Below are positions 7,920 to 17,785 of a stretch of DNA of 64,000 nt, in pieces. A program made the translations under genes and the position numbers. Origin of the DNA: Xanthomonas sp. NCPPB 1128 (GTDB lineage: Bacteria > Pseudomonadota > Gammaproteobacteria > Xanthomonadales > Xanthomonadaceae); contig NZ_LFME01000010.1 of assembly GCF_001043115.1 (NCBI RefSeq), positions 1 through 64,000 on the forward strand, in the 5' to 3' direction. Below the pieces are notes generated by a model. That model was not told the DNA's origin. It saw only the letters and a program-made list of their open reading frames with translations, and made no database searches. Position 1 is the stretch's first letter, and every line of letters begins with the position of its first letter.

Positions 7920-10391
7920 ATGACTATTTCTTCACCACCGAATGCAGCCGGACGCTGGCTGTTCGCCGGCTATGCCCTCCTCATCGCCGTGATCGGCGTC
8001 GCCCTCGCCGTCATGGGCGGGCAACTCGTCGCCGTCGGCGGCTCCTGGTACTACCTGATCGCCGGCGTGGCACTGGCCGTGTCCGGGGTGCTGCTGGTGC
8101 TCGGCCGCCGCGTCGGCCTGTGGCTGTTCGGCGTCACCCTGGCCGCGACCATCGCCTGGGCCCTGGCCGAGGTCGGCCTGGACGGCTGGGCGCTGATCCC
8201 GCGCCTGGCGATGGTCTCGGTGCTCGGTCTGCTGCTGTTGCCGTTCTGGAAGGTCGCGCGCTGGCGCCTGGCGCCCGTCTCCGGCATCGGCTACCTGCTG
8301 GTGGCCGGCGTACTGCCGGTCCTTGGCGCGGCATTGGTGTTCGTGCCGTTGCTGTTTCCGCGCACGGTGGAACTGGCCGACCCCAGCCTCGCCGCGCAGC
8401 GCCCGCAGGCGGCCTTCAGCCGCGCCACGGTGAACAGCCCCGATGGCAACGTCGCCGGCAACCACGACGCCGGCAACTGGACCGCCTATGCCGGGTCCAA
8501 CCTGTCCAACCACTACAGTCCCGGCGCGCAGATCACCCCGGACAACGTCAAGGACCTGAAGATCGCTTGGGAATTCCACACCGGCGATCTCAAGCCGGCC
8601 GGCTCCAAGCTCGGCTACGCGTTCCAGAACACCCCGCTGAAGGTCGGCGATCTGGTCTACATCTGCACGCCCACGCAGAAGGTGATCGCGGTGGAGGCCA
8701 CCACCGGCAAGGAGCGCTGGCGCTTCGATCCGCACACCGATCCCAAGGCCATGGCCGGCGTCGCCGCCACCACCTGTCGCGGCGTGTCCTATTTCGAGGC
8801 CACCACGCCGGTCGCCGAATGCGCCAAGCGCATCTTCTGGCCGATGGTGGACGGGCGCCTGGGCGCGCTCGATGCGCTGACCGGCAAGCTGTGCGAGAGC
8901 TTCGGCACGCACGGCTATGTCGACCTGAACAAGGACACCGGCAACACCAAGCCCGGCTTCGTCGGCCCCACCTCGCCGCCGGTGGTGATGCGCGGCGTGG
9001 TGATCCAGCCCACCGGGCAGATCCGCGACGGCCAGGAACGCGACGCGCCGTCCGGCGTGGTGCGCGCCTTCGACGCGATCAGTGGGCAGCTGCGCTGGGC
9101 CTGGGACCTCGGCAATCCGGCGATCGACGCGGCGCCACCGGCCGGCCAGACCTACACCCGCTCGACCCCGAACGTGTGGTCGCTGATGGCCGCCGACGAC
9201 CAGTTGGGCCTGGTCTACCTGCCCACCGGCAACGCCTCCGGCGATTTCTTCGGCAAGCAGCGCACGCCGCAGGAAGAGGAGTACACCGCCTCGCTGGTCG
9301 CGCTGGATGCGGCCACCGGCAAGGAACGCTGGCACTTCCGCACCATCAACCACGACCTGTGGGACTATGACATCGGCCCGCAGCCGAACCTGGTGGATTT
9401 CCCTGTCCCCGGTGGCGGTACCCGCCCGGCGGTGATCCAGGCCACCAAGTCCGGCCAGGTGTTCGTGCTCGACCGCGAGACCGGCGCGCCGATCATGCCG
9501 GTGCAGCAGATCCCGGTGCCGCAGGGCACCGACCACGGCGACTGGACCGCCAAGACCCAGCCGGTGTCGCCGGGCATGCCCAACACCGTCGGCGCGCCGA
9601 GCAAGGACTACGAGACCCTCGTCGAATCCGATGCCTGGGGCATCACCCCGTTCGACCAGTTGGCCTGTCGCATCCAGTTCAAACGGCTGCGCTACGAGGG
9701 CATGTTCACCCCGCCCAGCCTGGGTGGTTCGCTGGCCTTCACCGGCAACCACGGCGGCATCAACTGGGGCGGCGTGTCGGTGGACCTGCAGCGCGGCATC
9801 ATGGTGATGAACAGCAATCGCCTGCCCTACACCGAGCACGTGTATCCCCGGCAGGAAATGCAGGCGCTGGGCGTGGTGTCGGTGTTCAACGGCAAGAGCA
9901 GGACGCCGGGCTACATGGCTCAGGAAGGCCTGCCGTACGGCGCACGCAAGGAGCCATGGATGTCGCCGCTCAACACCCCGTGCGTGGCGCCGCCGTGGGG
10001 CTACATCTCCGGCGTGGACCTGCGCACCCAGCAGGTGATCTGGCGGCGTCCGCTGGGCACCGGCTACGACCAGGGGCCGATGGGCATCCCGTCGAAGATG
10101 AAGTTCGAACTGGGCACGCCCAACAACAGCGGCTCGCTGGCCACTGCAGGCGGCGTGACCTTCATCGGCGCGGCGCTGGACAACTTCCTGCGCGGCTACG
10201 ACACCCAGACCGGCAAGCTGCTGTGGGAAGTGCGCGTGCCGGCCGGTCCGCAGGCCGCGCCGCTCAGCTACACCGTCGATGGCAAGCAGTACATCGTGGC
10301 CGCGATCGGCGGCCATGACCGCATGGAAACCAAGGCCGGCGACAGCGTGATCGCCTGGACCCTGCCCGACGCGGCGGCACCGGCGAAGTAA
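7920..10391 (+). CDS. gcd: Membrane-bound PQQ-dependent glucose dehydrogenase
   Basis: An 823-residue quinoprotein that oxidises glucose to gluconolactone in the periplasm and passes electrons to ubiquinone. About five N-terminal membrane helices (residues ~10-150) are followed by an eight-bladed PQQ propeller starting at [20 protein letters not shown]. Blade signatures include [30 protein letters not shown] and [11 protein letters not shown]. Length matches the mGDH family (about 800). No PQQ synthesis gene lies in the window, so the cofactor must come from elsewhere. A second, smaller PQQ enzyme is at 27426-29522. Confidence 0.93.
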   Translation: MTISSPPNAAGRWLFAGYALLIAVIGVALAVMGGQLVAVGGSWYYLIAGVALAVSGVLLVLGRRVGLWLFGVTLAATIAWALAEVGLDGWALIPRLAMVSVLGLLLLPFWKVARWRLAPVSGIGYLLVAGVLPVLGAALVFVPLLFPRTVELADPSLAAQRPQAAFSRATVNSPDGNVAGNHDAGNWTAYAGSNLSNHYSPGAQITPDNVKDLKIAWEFHTGDLKPAGSKLGYAFQNTPLKVGDLVYICTPTQKVIAVEATTGKERWRFDPHTDPKAMAGVAATTCRGVSYFEATTPVAECAKRIFWPMVDGRLGALDALTGKLCESFGTHGYVDLNKDTGNTKPGFVGPTSPPVVMRGVVIQPTGQIRDGQERDAPSGVVRAFDAISGQLRWAWDLGNPAIDAAPPAGQTYTRSTPNVWSLMAADDQLGLVYLPTGNASGDFFGKQRTPQEEEYTASLVALDAATGKERWHFRTINHDLWDYDIGPQPNLVDFPVPGGGTRPAVIQATKSGQVFVLDRETGAPIMPVQQIPVPQGTDHGDWTAKTQPVSPGMPNTVGAPSKDYETLVESDAWGITPFDQLACRIQFKRLRYEGMFTPPSLGGSLAFTGNHGGINWGGVSVDLQRGIMVMNSNRLPYTEHVYPRQEMQALGVVSVFNGKSRTPGYMAQEGLPYGARKEPWMSPLNTPCVAPPWGYISGVDLRTQQVIWRRPLGTGYDQGPMGIPSKMKFELGTPNNSGSLATAGGVTFIGAALDNFLRGYDTQTGKLLWEVRVPAGPQAAPLSYTVDGKQYIVAAIGGHDRMETKAGDSVIAWTLPDAAAPAK

Positions 10392-10412
10392 GCAGCCGTC
10401 CCGCACTACCCC

Positions 10413-10440
10413 GCCACCGGCCGCGCATGCGGCCGGTGGC
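10413..10440 (+). terminator. 12-bp GC hairpin after gcd
   Basis: GCCACCGGCCGC and GCGGCCGGTGGC form a perfect 12-bp stem around a GCAT loop, 22 bp after the gcd stop. There is no T-run, so it may end or stabilise the transcript rather than act as a classic terminator. The remaining 270 bp up to the chemoreceptor gene show no gene or clear promoter. Confidence 0.5.
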
Positions 10441-10710
10441 GATGACGGCCCATCCAGCCACGGCCGGGCCGACGCGCCCGCCTGGCCGACCGCGCGCCCG
10501 CTTCACGGTGCCCATTTCGTTGCAGTGCAGCACGCCAGCACGCCTCGCCCAGCCGGCGCTTGGCGTTGGCGTCCAGGCCATTCGAAGTTTCCGACGAACG
10601 GCAGGCGCCTGCGATCAAGCACGCCTGGCGATGCGCCGATACTGGGTGTACCCCCGCGAGATCGCGTCGCCCCCGCGGCGTTGCCCGTTGTTTCCCAGCC
10701 GGTGCACACC

Positions 10711-12567
10711 ATGCCCTCGCCATCCGCCGCTCTCCGCCCGACCTCCCCCTCCTGGCTGCGCCCGCGTTCGGCGCTGCTCGCCCTCGCCCATGTGCTGGTC
10801 CTGCTGGCGCTGGCCGGCTATGCCGTGCATGTCGGCCGCACGATCGGGACGAGCGGATCGGCGCTGCCGCGCTTGCTGCCGGCACTGCTGGCCGCCGCGG
10901 CCGTGGCGGCGGCGCTGGTATGGGTCGGCAGACGCAGCGCGCCGCACTCGCTGGAGCGAGCCACCCAGGCGCTGCAGGCGCTCGGCGAAGGCCGCTTCGA
11001 GCAGCGCGTGGACCTGGCCGGCGACGCGTCCGAGTTGGCGCTGCTGCGCGCGGTACAGAACGCGCAACAGGCCCTGGCCGCACGCCAGGCGCAGGCCGAG
11101 GCGGAACTGCGCCATGGCCGCTTCGTGATCCAGGCACTGGACGATCTCGACACCATGGTGCGCATCGCCGACGACGATGGCCGCGTGCATTTCGCCAACC
11201 GCAAGCTGCTGCAGATGTTGAAGACCATCGAACCGGACGTGCAGCGCTTCCGCCCGGAATTCCGCGCCGAACAGTTCGTCGGCGGCAGCATCGGCGACAT
11301 CTACCCGGACAGCCAGGCCGCGATCGACCGCATGCGCGCGCTGACCGGCTCCAAGCGCGTGCGTGCGCCGTTCTTCGGCCGCCAGATCGATTTCGTGTAC
11401 AGCCCGATCGACGACGCCGACGGCGGCCGCCTGGGCACCATCGCGCAATGGGAAGAGGTGACCGCGCAGGTCAACGCCGAACAGGCGCTGGCCACGGTGA
11501 TCGAGGCTGCCGCGCACGGCGATTTCAGCCAGCGCATCGATACCGCGGCGATGGACGGGGTGCTCAAGTCGCTGGCCGAAGGCGTCAACCGCATCGCCGA
11601 TGCGGTGGAGAGCAACCTGGCGGAACTGGCCGGGGCGCTGACGGCGCTGGCAGAAGGCGACCTCACGCATCGCGTCGACGGCCAGGCGCAGGGCGTGTTC
11701 GCGCGCTTGCGCGAGGACACCAACCGCACCGTCGCCAAGCTCACCGAGATCATCGTCGGCATTCAGGACTCGGCCGAAACGATCCGCCGCGCCGCCTCGG
11801 AAATCGCCGCGGGCAACACCGATCTGTCCGACCGCACCGAGCAGCAGGCGGCGAGCCTGGAAGAGACCGCCAGTTCGATGGAGGAACTGACCTCGGCAGT
11901 GAAGCAGAACGCCGACAACGCGCAGCAGGCCAACGGCCTGGTGCAGAACACCGGCGAGGTCGCCCGGTCCGGCGGCCAGGTGATGGACGAGGTGGTGGCG
12001 ACGATGCGCGCGATCAGCGCGTCCTCGCAGCGCATCGGCGAGATCATCGGCGTGATCGACGGCATCGCCTTCCAGACCAACATCCTGGCGCTCAATGCCG
12101 CGGTGGAGGCGGCGCGCGCCGGCGAACAGGGCCGCGGTTTCGCCGTGGTCGCCTCGGAGGTGCGCTCGCTGGCGCAGCGCTCGGCCGATGCGGCCAAGGA
12201 GATCAAGGACCTGATCGATGCCTCCACGCGCACCGTCGGCGAAGGCGCCGCGCTGGTCAACCGCGCCGGCGCCACCATGCACGAGATCGTCGGCTCGGTG
12301 CAGCGCGTGACCGGCCTGATCGGCGAGATCAGCGCTGCCAGCGGCGAGCAATCCAGCGGCATCGAACAGGTCAACCGCACCGTGACGCAACTGGACGAAG
12401 TCACCCAGCGCAACGCCGCCCTGGTCGAGGAAGCCACCGCAGCGGCGCGCAGCATGGAGGAGCAGGCCGGCGAGCTGGCTGCGGCGGTTGCGGTGTTCCG
12501 GATCGAGACGGGACAAGGGCAGCCGGGCGGCAGCAATGTCACCCCGATGCTGCGCCGCACGCACTGA
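10711..12567 (+). CDS. Methyl-accepting chemotaxis protein with PAS domain
   Basis: A 618-residue chemoreceptor. The start chosen is the ATG at 10711 ([10 protein letters not shown]); an in-frame ATG at 10525 would add 62 low-complexity residues. Two membrane helices lie close together near residues 25-45 and 55-75 with almost no periplasmic loop, so sensing is probably internal. A PAS domain follows ([21 protein letters not shown], near residue 145), then HAMP-like linkers. The signalling hairpin has the conserved tip [19 protein letters not shown]. No C-terminal NWETF-type CheR-docking pentapeptide is present. No che genes are adjacent. Confidence 0.9.
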   Translation: MPSPSAALRPTSPSWLRPRSALLALAHVLVLLALAGYAVHVGRTIGTSGSALPRLLPALLAAAAVAAALVWVGRRSAPHSLERATQALQALGEGRFEQRVDLAGDASELALLRAVQNAQQALAARQAQAEAELRHGRFVIQALDDLDTMVRIADDDGRVHFANRKLLQMLKTIEPDVQRFRPEFRAEQFVGGSIGDIYPDSQAAIDRMRALTGSKRVRAPFFGRQIDFVYSPIDDADGGRLGTIAQWEEVTAQVNAEQALATVIEAAAHGDFSQRIDTAAMDGVLKSLAEGVNRIADAVESNLAELAGALTALAEGDLTHRVDGQAQGVFARLREDTNRTVAKLTEIIVGIQDSAETIRRAASEIAAGNTDLSDRTEQQAASLEETASSMEELTSAVKQNADNAQQANGLVQNTGEVARSGGQVMDEVVATMRAISASSQRIGEIIGVIDGIAFQTNILALNAAVEAARAGEQGRGFAVVASEVRSLAQRSADAAKEIKDLIDASTRTVGEGAALVNRAGATMHEIVGSVQRVTGLIGEISAASGEQSSGIEQVNRTVTQLDEVTQRNAALVEEATAAARSMEEQAGELAAAVAVFRIETGQGQPGGSNVTPMLRRTH

Positions 12568-12604
12568 GACGACGCACGCCACGACTGCCCTCTTGCCTCC
12601 AGGA

Positions 12605-13357
12605 TCAGGCAAAACGCATGAATTGCTGGAGCAGGAACTGCAACTGGCTGGCGCGATTGGGAAACTCGCTCTGAGGAAAGTACCCGGTGTCGGTATTGAT
12701 CACTGTCACCACTTCATCGCCATTGGGCGCTTGCGAAACGAACGATTGCTGGGCCTGCCCGAGCAGCATCAGTTGACCCAGCACATGCGGATAGTAATCC
12801 GCATAAAACCGCTCCACCGCCTCGCGCGTGGCGAAGGCATGACCGGCATGCGCCTTCCTGTTGGGGCTGGTCGCATCAGCCACCTTCAACGGCTTGTACA
12901 CGTTGCCGGTCTTTTGCTTGTCGCCGCCCCACACCGTTCCGGCCAACGCCCCCTCATTGACGAAGACGACCGCGTCGTTCAACTCCAGTGGCTGGGCGGT
13001 ATTCTGCTGGATAATCTCGTCGGTGCGACGCGCAACCAGTTTCAGGTGTTCGATGCTGGCGGCGATGTCGGCCGCGCTTGCGCCCAGTTCGCGATACAGA
13101 TCCACAGTCTGGATGTTCTGCGCGAAGGTGTCGTCCCGGTCCCAGTCGCCCGCATAGAGCCCCACCACACGGGTCGGCCTTTCATAGATGGCGAAACCGG
13201 ATCGATGCAATGGACGCAAGCGGATGAACGGGCCTTTTCCGCTCATGTAGTAGGTACTGGGCAACTGCTCGCCAACGAATCTGCAGTTCCCGATATCGAT
13301 CGTGCCGAACAGGCAATTGCTTGGATGAATCAGCGGCGCAGGTGTAGGACTGGCCAT
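12605..13357 (-). CDS. Unrecognised 250-residue protein
   Basis: The ATG at 13357 has an excellent ribosome site (GAGAGGAG, reading on the minus strand), which excludes longer in-frame starts at 13483 and 13552. The protein has no signal peptide or membrane helix. It begins with a compact part (LFGTIDIGNCRFVGEQLP) and contains a charged helical middle (ELGASAADIAASIEHLKLVARR). It ends with a Gln/Phe-rich helix (QLQFLLQQFMRF). I do not recognise the family. It converges on the chemoreceptor gene with a 37-bp gap. The 249 bp upstream hold nothing I can identify. Confidence 0.75.
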   Translation of the reverse strand: MASPTPAPLIHPSNCLFGTIDIGNCRFVGEQLPSTYYMSGKGPFIRLRPLHRSGFAIYERPTRVVGLYAGDWDRDDTFAQNIQTVDLYRELGASAADIAASIEHLKLVARRTDEIIQQNTAQPLELNDAVVFVNEGALAGTVWGGDKQKTGNVYKPLKVADATSPNRKAHAGHAFATREAVERFYADYYPHVLGQLMLLGQAQQSFVSQAPNGDEVVTVINTDTGYFPQSEFPNRASQLQFLLQQFMRFA

Positions 13358-13606
13358 GGCGGAACTCCTCTCGAGCGGGTGTGGGCGCGTGGAAGCGGCA
13401 GGCACCACGGCGCTCTCTGACAAGGAGGCTGACCGACGCCGCTGCCGGCGATGTGCCAGCAGAAACAGCAGAGGAATCTCCATCGTTGCCAATCCGATCG
13501 CGTGTGAGGCCCGTCCTTCAAGAACGGTCGCTGTAAGCGCTTGTGAACCCACAGCAATGGGTTCGCGCGAGGGAACAGCCGCTCGGGCGCGCCACGCGCG
13601 CCACCC

Positions 13607-14050
13607 TCACTCCAGAAAGCGCGAGCGCTGCTGCGGCTCGGGCAGGAAACACTGCGCAGTGGTGCCGAACCAGCGATGGCGGTTGCGCGCCAGCACCCGG
13701 TAGCCGACATCGCGCCAGCGCCGCGGCAGAAGGCGCAGCAGCGCGATGCTGCGCCACACTCCGCCGAGCCCGGCGACCACCGCGATCGCCGCGTCCGAAT
13801 CGGTCAAAGCGCCTTGCCGGGTCAACAGCAGGAACGACAGCGGATCGGCAGGATCCAGCCCGTGCTCGCGCAACAGCGCGCTCCCGCGCGGCGACTGCAT
13901 CGCCGCGAAGCGATAGCGGCCGCGGCGGTCATGGCGAAGCAGGAACCGCACCCAGCGGCTGCACAGCGCGCATACCCCGTCGAACACGACGACGGCCGCA
14001 CCCTCCGGCGCCGTCGGTGCCGCGACCGGCGACGGCTCAGGCCGGCGCAA
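13607..14050 (-). CDS. DCC-family thiol-disulfide oxidoreductase-like protein (DUF393)
   Basis: A 147-residue protein with the DxxCxxC motif (FDGVCALCSRWVRFLLRHD) that defines the DCC family of thioredoxin-fold proteins. Later conserved features are YRFAAMQSPRG and the C-terminal RNRHRWFG. The only start near the end of the upstream gene is TTG at 14050, overlapping that gene by 14 bp. A GTG about 20 codons in is an alternative. It lies in a minus-strand run with the DUF4166 gene and pgeF. Function is not established. Confidence 0.85.
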   Translation of the reverse strand: MRRPEPSPVAAPTAPEGAAVVVFDGVCALCSRWVRFLLRHDRRGRYRFAAMQSPRGSALLREHGLDPADPLSFLLLTRQGALTDSDAAIAVVAGLGGVWRSIALLRLLPRRWRDVGYRVLARNRHRWFGTTAQCFLPEPQQRSRFLE

Positions 14051-14579
14051 GCCAGCCCTCGTAGCGGATGAACGGGCCGATCCACGGCAGGGTCACTGCG
14101 ATCACGAACGCGTAGCGGCCGTCGCGCTGGTCTCCACGGCAATGCACGCCGGCCAGCCAGCGCCGTGGCAGCGGCAGCACGCCGAAGGCCCAGGCGCGCG
14201 CTGCGCGCCATTCGATGCCGGCGCCATCGATCCGCAGGGCGAATTCGAACACCACCGCGCCCAGGCGTTCGCGCAGCCGGCCACGGTGCAGCCACAGCCG
14301 CGAGGGCATGGCATGCGTGCCGAAGCGGCGCTCCCAGCGCTCGCCGCGCGCATCGGCACGGAACACCACCTCCACCGGCGTCGCCGGCCCGGTGCGTGGC
14401 AGCCGCACCAGCCACGCGCACAGCGGCAACAGCGGATGACGGCCACGCTGCACCATGGCCTGGCCGACATAGCGCGACCGCGACGGCGGCGTGTGCAGCG
14501 CGCGCAGCACCGGTGGCAAGTGCGCGAACGCCGGGCCGAGCACCTGCGCGAACAGCGGCGGGGTCAGGGGGCGATCCAC
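14037..14579 (-). CDS. DUF4166 domain protein
   Basis: About 180 residues, read from a GTG at 14579 that overlaps the end of pgeF by 16 bp. The sequence LFAQVLGPAFAHLPPVLRALH at the N-terminus and the later VEVVFRADARGERWERRFG match what I know of DUF4166 proteins. These are often found fused or next to saccharopine dehydrogenase-like or DCC-type proteins. The C-terminal 14 bp overlap the DCC gene. Start position is uncertain because no strong ribosome site is seen. Role unknown. Confidence 0.75.
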   Translation of the reverse strand: MDRPLTPPLFAQVLGPAFAHLPPVLRALHTPPSRSRYVGQAMVQRGRHPLLPLCAWLVRLPRTGPATPVEVVFRADARGERWERRFGTHAMPSRLWLHRGRLRERLGAVVFEFALRIDGAGIEWRAARAWAFGVLPLPRRWLAGVHCRGDQRDGRYAFVIAVTLPWIGPFIRYEGWLAPA

Positions 14580-15337
14580 GCCAGGGTCGCCATGCGCCCG
14601 CTGCGGCGGTCGCGCCGATAGGAATAGAAGCGCTGCGCATCGGCGATGGTGCACAGGCCGCCGCCGTGGATCTGCTCCGGCGCGATGCCGGCCGCGACCA
14701 GGCGTTGCCGCGCCAGTGCGTACAGGTCCACCCGCCAGTGTCCGGGCCGGGTGTCCACGAACGCCGCGGCGGCCGCCGGATCGTGGCGCAGGAACGCCTC
14801 GCGCACCTCGACGCCGATCTCGTAATGCTGCGGTCCGGCCGCCGGCCCCAGCCAGGCCTGCAGCTGTGCCGGCGGCGTGTGCAGCGCGGCCACGGTGGCT
14901 TCCAGCACGCCGCCGGCCAGCCCCTGCCAGCCGGCATGCGCGGCACCGACCTCGCTGCCGTCGCGCGCGGCGAACACCACCGGCAGGCAGTCGGCAGTCA
15001 GGATCGCCAGTACCACGCCCGGTGCGGCGGTGACCGCGGCATCGGCGGTCGGCTCGGCGTCGATGCCGGTCCCGTGCGGCGGCGCATCGAAGCGCAGCAC
15101 CTGCACGCCGTGCACCTGACGCAACCAATGCGGCGGCGCCGGCAGCGCCAGCCGCGCGGCCAGTTCGTCGCGGTTGCGCTGCACCGTGTCCGGGTCGTCG
15201 CCATCGGCGGCGCTGCGGTTGCCCAGGTTGAAACGGTCGAACGGCGGCCGCGAGGCGCCTGCGCCATGGCGCAGGGTGGTCAGGGCGTGGACCCGCGGCG
15301 GTGCCGGCCAGTCGGCCGGCAAGGCGACGTCGCTCAT
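14564..15337 (-). CDS. pgeF: Peptidoglycan editing factor PgeF (laccase-domain / YfiH family)
   Basis: A 257-residue member of the multicopper-oxidase-related YfiH family. In E. coli PgeF removes mis-incorporated L-Ser from peptidoglycan precursors; some relatives act on nucleosides. Family signatures present are HWLRQVHGVQV, LAILTADCLPVVF, GAAHAGWQGLAGG and GGGLCTIADAQRFYSYRRD, supplying the His/Cys metal ligands. Length fits. Its position just downstream of rluD on the same strand is the common bacterial arrangement, here with a 112-bp gap. Confidence 0.92.
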   Translation of the reverse strand: MSDVALPADWPAPPRVHALTTLRHGAGASRPPFDRFNLGNRSAADGDDPDTVQRNRDELAARLALPAPPHWLRQVHGVQVLRFDAPPHGTGIDAEPTADAAVTAAPGVVLAILTADCLPVVFAARDGSEVGAAHAGWQGLAGGVLEATVAALHTPPAQLQAWLGPAAGPQHYEIGVEVREAFLRHDPAAAAAFVDTRPGHWRVDLYALARQRLVAAGIAPEQIHGGGLCTIADAQRFYSYRRDRRSGRMATLAWIAP

Positions 15338-15449
15338 CGGTCACGCCCTCGCCCGGCATCGGGCGTCATGCCGCCAGCCTGGCGCCCCCGGCCGCCGCGT
15401 GAAACGCAGTCGCGCGCGAGGGCGTGGGAAACCGGGACCCCGGCCATGC

Positions 15450-16457
15450 TCAGCGCCGCGCCCGCTCGGCGGCCGCCTGCGCATCCACGCGCAGGGCGGC
15501 CATCAACTGCTGCAGGTCGGCCGGCACCACCGCGGTCGCGCGCACCGGCTCGCCGCTCGAAGGGTGCTTGAACTCCAGGGTCTCGGCGTGCAGCGCCTGG
15601 CGCTTGAAGCCGCGCAGTTCGCCGATCAGCTCCTCGCTGGCGCCCTTGGGCAGCTTCAGCGGGCCGCCGTACAGCGGGTCGCCGACGATGGGGTGCTTCA
15701 GGTGCGCCATGTGCACGCGGATCTGGTGGGTACGGCCGGTCTCCAGGCGGCATTCCAGGGCCGTGTGGGCGCGGAAACGCTCGCGCAGCCGGTAGTGGGT
15801 GACCGCGTCGCGGCCGTCCTCGCGCACCGCCATGCGCAGGCGGTCGCGCGGATGGCGGTCGATCGGCGCGTTGGCGGTGCCGCCGGAGACCAGCGCCCCG
15901 ACCACCACCGCCAGATACTGGCGGTGCACGTCGCGCGCGGACAGCTGCGCCACCAGCGAGGTGTGCGCCTGCAGGGTCCGCGCCACCACCATGGCGCCGC
16001 TGGTGTCCTTGTCCAGGCGGTGCACGATGCCGGCGCGCGGCAGCGCCGACAGCCCCGGATCGCGATACAGCAAGGCGTTGACCAGGGTGCCGCTGGGGTT
16101 GCCGGCGCCCGGATGCACCACCAGTCCGGCGGGCTTGTTCAGCACGATGACCTGGTCGTCCTCGTACAGCACCTCCAGCGGGATGTCCTCGGGCAGGGCA
16201 TGGGTCTGGGTGTCCAGCACCGCGTGCAGGCTGGCGATCTCGCCGCCGCGCAGCGGATCGCGCGGCCGCGCCGGGGCGCCGTCGAGCAAGGCGTCACCGG
16301 ATTTGATCCATTCGGCCAGGCGCGACCGCGAGTATTCGGGGAACAGTTCGGCCAGCACCGCGTCGAAGCGGCGGCCGGCGGCGTGATCGGGGACGCGCGC
16401 CTGGCGCGGGCCGTCGCTGACGGCGTCCTCGGGGAGATCCGGGGGGGTATGGGGCAT
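15450..16457 (-). CDS. rluD: 23S rRNA pseudouridine synthase RluD
   Basis: A 335-residue enzyme expected to make pseudouridines in helix 69 of 23S rRNA. An S4 RNA-binding domain ([25 protein letters not shown], written here in one run of the family pattern, residues ~30-60) precedes the catalytic domain. That domain carries the HRLDKDTSG motif with the nucleophilic Asp. [20 protein letters not shown] is also conserved. It is divergent from bamD across 116 bp, the usual proteobacterial arrangement, so the two promoters probably share that gap. Confidence 0.93.
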   Translation of the reverse strand: MPHTPPDLPEDAVSDGPRQARVPDHAAGRRFDAVLAELFPEYSRSRLAEWIKSGDALLDGAPARPRDPLRGGEIASLHAVLDTQTHALPEDIPLEVLYEDDQVIVLNKPAGLVVHPGAGNPSGTLVNALLYRDPGLSALPRAGIVHRLDKDTSGAMVVARTLQAHTSLVAQLSARDVHRQYLAVVVGALVSGGTANAPIDRHPRDRLRMAVREDGRDAVTHYRLRERFRAHTALECRLETGRTHQIRVHMAHLKHPIVGDPLYGGPLKLPKGASEELIGELRGFKRQALHAETLEFKHPSSGEPVRATAVVPADLQQLMAALRVDAQAAAERARR

Positions 16458-16573
16458 GGCAGAGGCACGGCTTGGGTCGGAAAAAGGGGGTCGCGGCGGC
16501 CATAGTCAGTCGCAGGACAGGCCACTAGGCTATCATCGCCCCTTCGTATTCCTGCCCTGCCGCGCCCGAACCC

Positions 16574-17449
16574 ATGATCCGACGCTCCGTCCCGCTGTCC
16601 GCGCACGTCCGTTTCATCGCCCTGCTGCTGGTCACGCTGGTCGTGGCGACGGGTTGCCACCGTTCGAAGAAGAACCCCGAAGAAGGCATGCCGGTGGAGC
16701 AGCTCTACCAGAAGGCGCACGGGCAGATGGAGACCGGCAACTGGGCCGGTGCCGAGAGCAGCTTCAAGCGGCTGATCGCACAGTACCCGTACGGCAACTA
16801 CACCGAGCAGGCGATGATCGAAAGCGCCTACGCCCAGTACAAGGCCGGCAAGCACGACGACGCGGTGTCGACCATCGACCGCTTCATCCGCACCTACCCG
16901 ACCCAGCGCAACATCGCCTACATGTACTACCTGCGCGGGTTGTCCAACTCCAACCGCGACACGGTGTTCCTGCGCCGGGTGTGGTCGCTGGATCCCAGCC
17001 GCCGCGACCTGTCCACCCCGCAGCAGGCCTACGCCGACTTCAACACCGTGGCCGAGCGCTACCCGAACAGCCGCTACGCCGCCGACGCGCGCGAGCGCAT
17101 GATCGCCCTGCGCAACGTGTTCGCACAGCACGAACTGGACAACGCGCTGTACTACCTGCGCCGCGACGCCTGGGTGTCGGCCGCCTCGCGCGCCACCTAC
17201 CTGCTGGAAACCTACCCGCAGAGCGCGTACCAGTACGACGCGGTGGCAGTGCTGGCCGACGCCTACACCCACCTGGGCAACAAGACTCTGGCCGCCGACG
17301 CACGCCGCGTGCTCGAGCTCAACGATCCGCAGCATCCGTGGCTGACCGGCAACTGGCCGAAGTACCCGTGGATGATCCGCAAGCTCAATCCGTTCGCCGG
17401 CGAGAAGTCCGCCGCCACCGGGCAGTCCAATTCGCAGATGCAGCGCTGA
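16574..17449 (+). CDS. bamD: Outer-membrane assembly lipoprotein BamD
   Basis: A 291-residue lipoprotein of the BAM complex, which inserts beta-barrel proteins into the outer membrane. The signal peptide ends in VVATGC (lipidated Cys near residue 29). The rest is built of TPR-like helical repeats, including QLYQKAHGQMETGNWAGAES and RFIRTYPTQRNIAYMYYLRG. It is divergent from rluD. TATCAT at about 16533-16538 is a possible -10 box. A strong hairpin follows the gene. Confidence 0.95.
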   Translation: MIRRSVPLSAHVRFIALLLVTLVVATGCHRSKKNPEEGMPVEQLYQKAHGQMETGNWAGAESSFKRLIAQYPYGNYTEQAMIESAYAQYKAGKHDDAVSTIDRFIRTYPTQRNIAYMYYLRGLSNSNRDTVFLRRVWSLDPSRRDLSTPQQAYADFNTVAERYPNSRYAADARERMIALRNVFAQHELDNALYYLRRDAWVSAASRATYLLETYPQSAYQYDAVAVLADAYTHLGNKTLAADARRVLELNDPQHPWLTGNWPKYPWMIRKLNPFAGEKSAATGQSNSQMQR

Positions 17450-17475
17450 TCCACCGCGCCGGCAGGATGCACACC

Positions 17476-17505
17476 GACAGGGGCCGCGAGGCCCCTGTCG
17501 CGTTT
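17476..17505 (+). terminator. Hairpin terminator of bamD
   Basis: GACAGGGGCC and GGCCCCTGTC form a perfect 10-bp stem around GCGA, followed by GCGTTT. It lies 26 bp after the bamD stop. The rest of the gap to 17785 (about 280 bp) shows no gene. Confidence 0.75.
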
Positions 17506-17785
17506 CCGGGTATCGCCGATCGGTTCCTGTCGACCGGTAGACGGCAGGCGTACGGTTTCTACGGGTCGCCAGGGCGGCGACATCCAGAGGCACACAAGGC
17601 CCGTGCGCGGCCAGGGCAACGCCGGGCAGCCCAGGCGTCAGGGCGCGCAGCATGGCGGGCGCTTCCGGACCGATCCCGGCGGAGTGCGACCCGCACCGCA
17701 GTCCCGGGCATTGGCGCCAACGCCGGTGGCCGGGCTTGTTAGGCTGGTCCCGTGCCCGCCCCGGGCCGCTTCCGCCGGGAACGCC

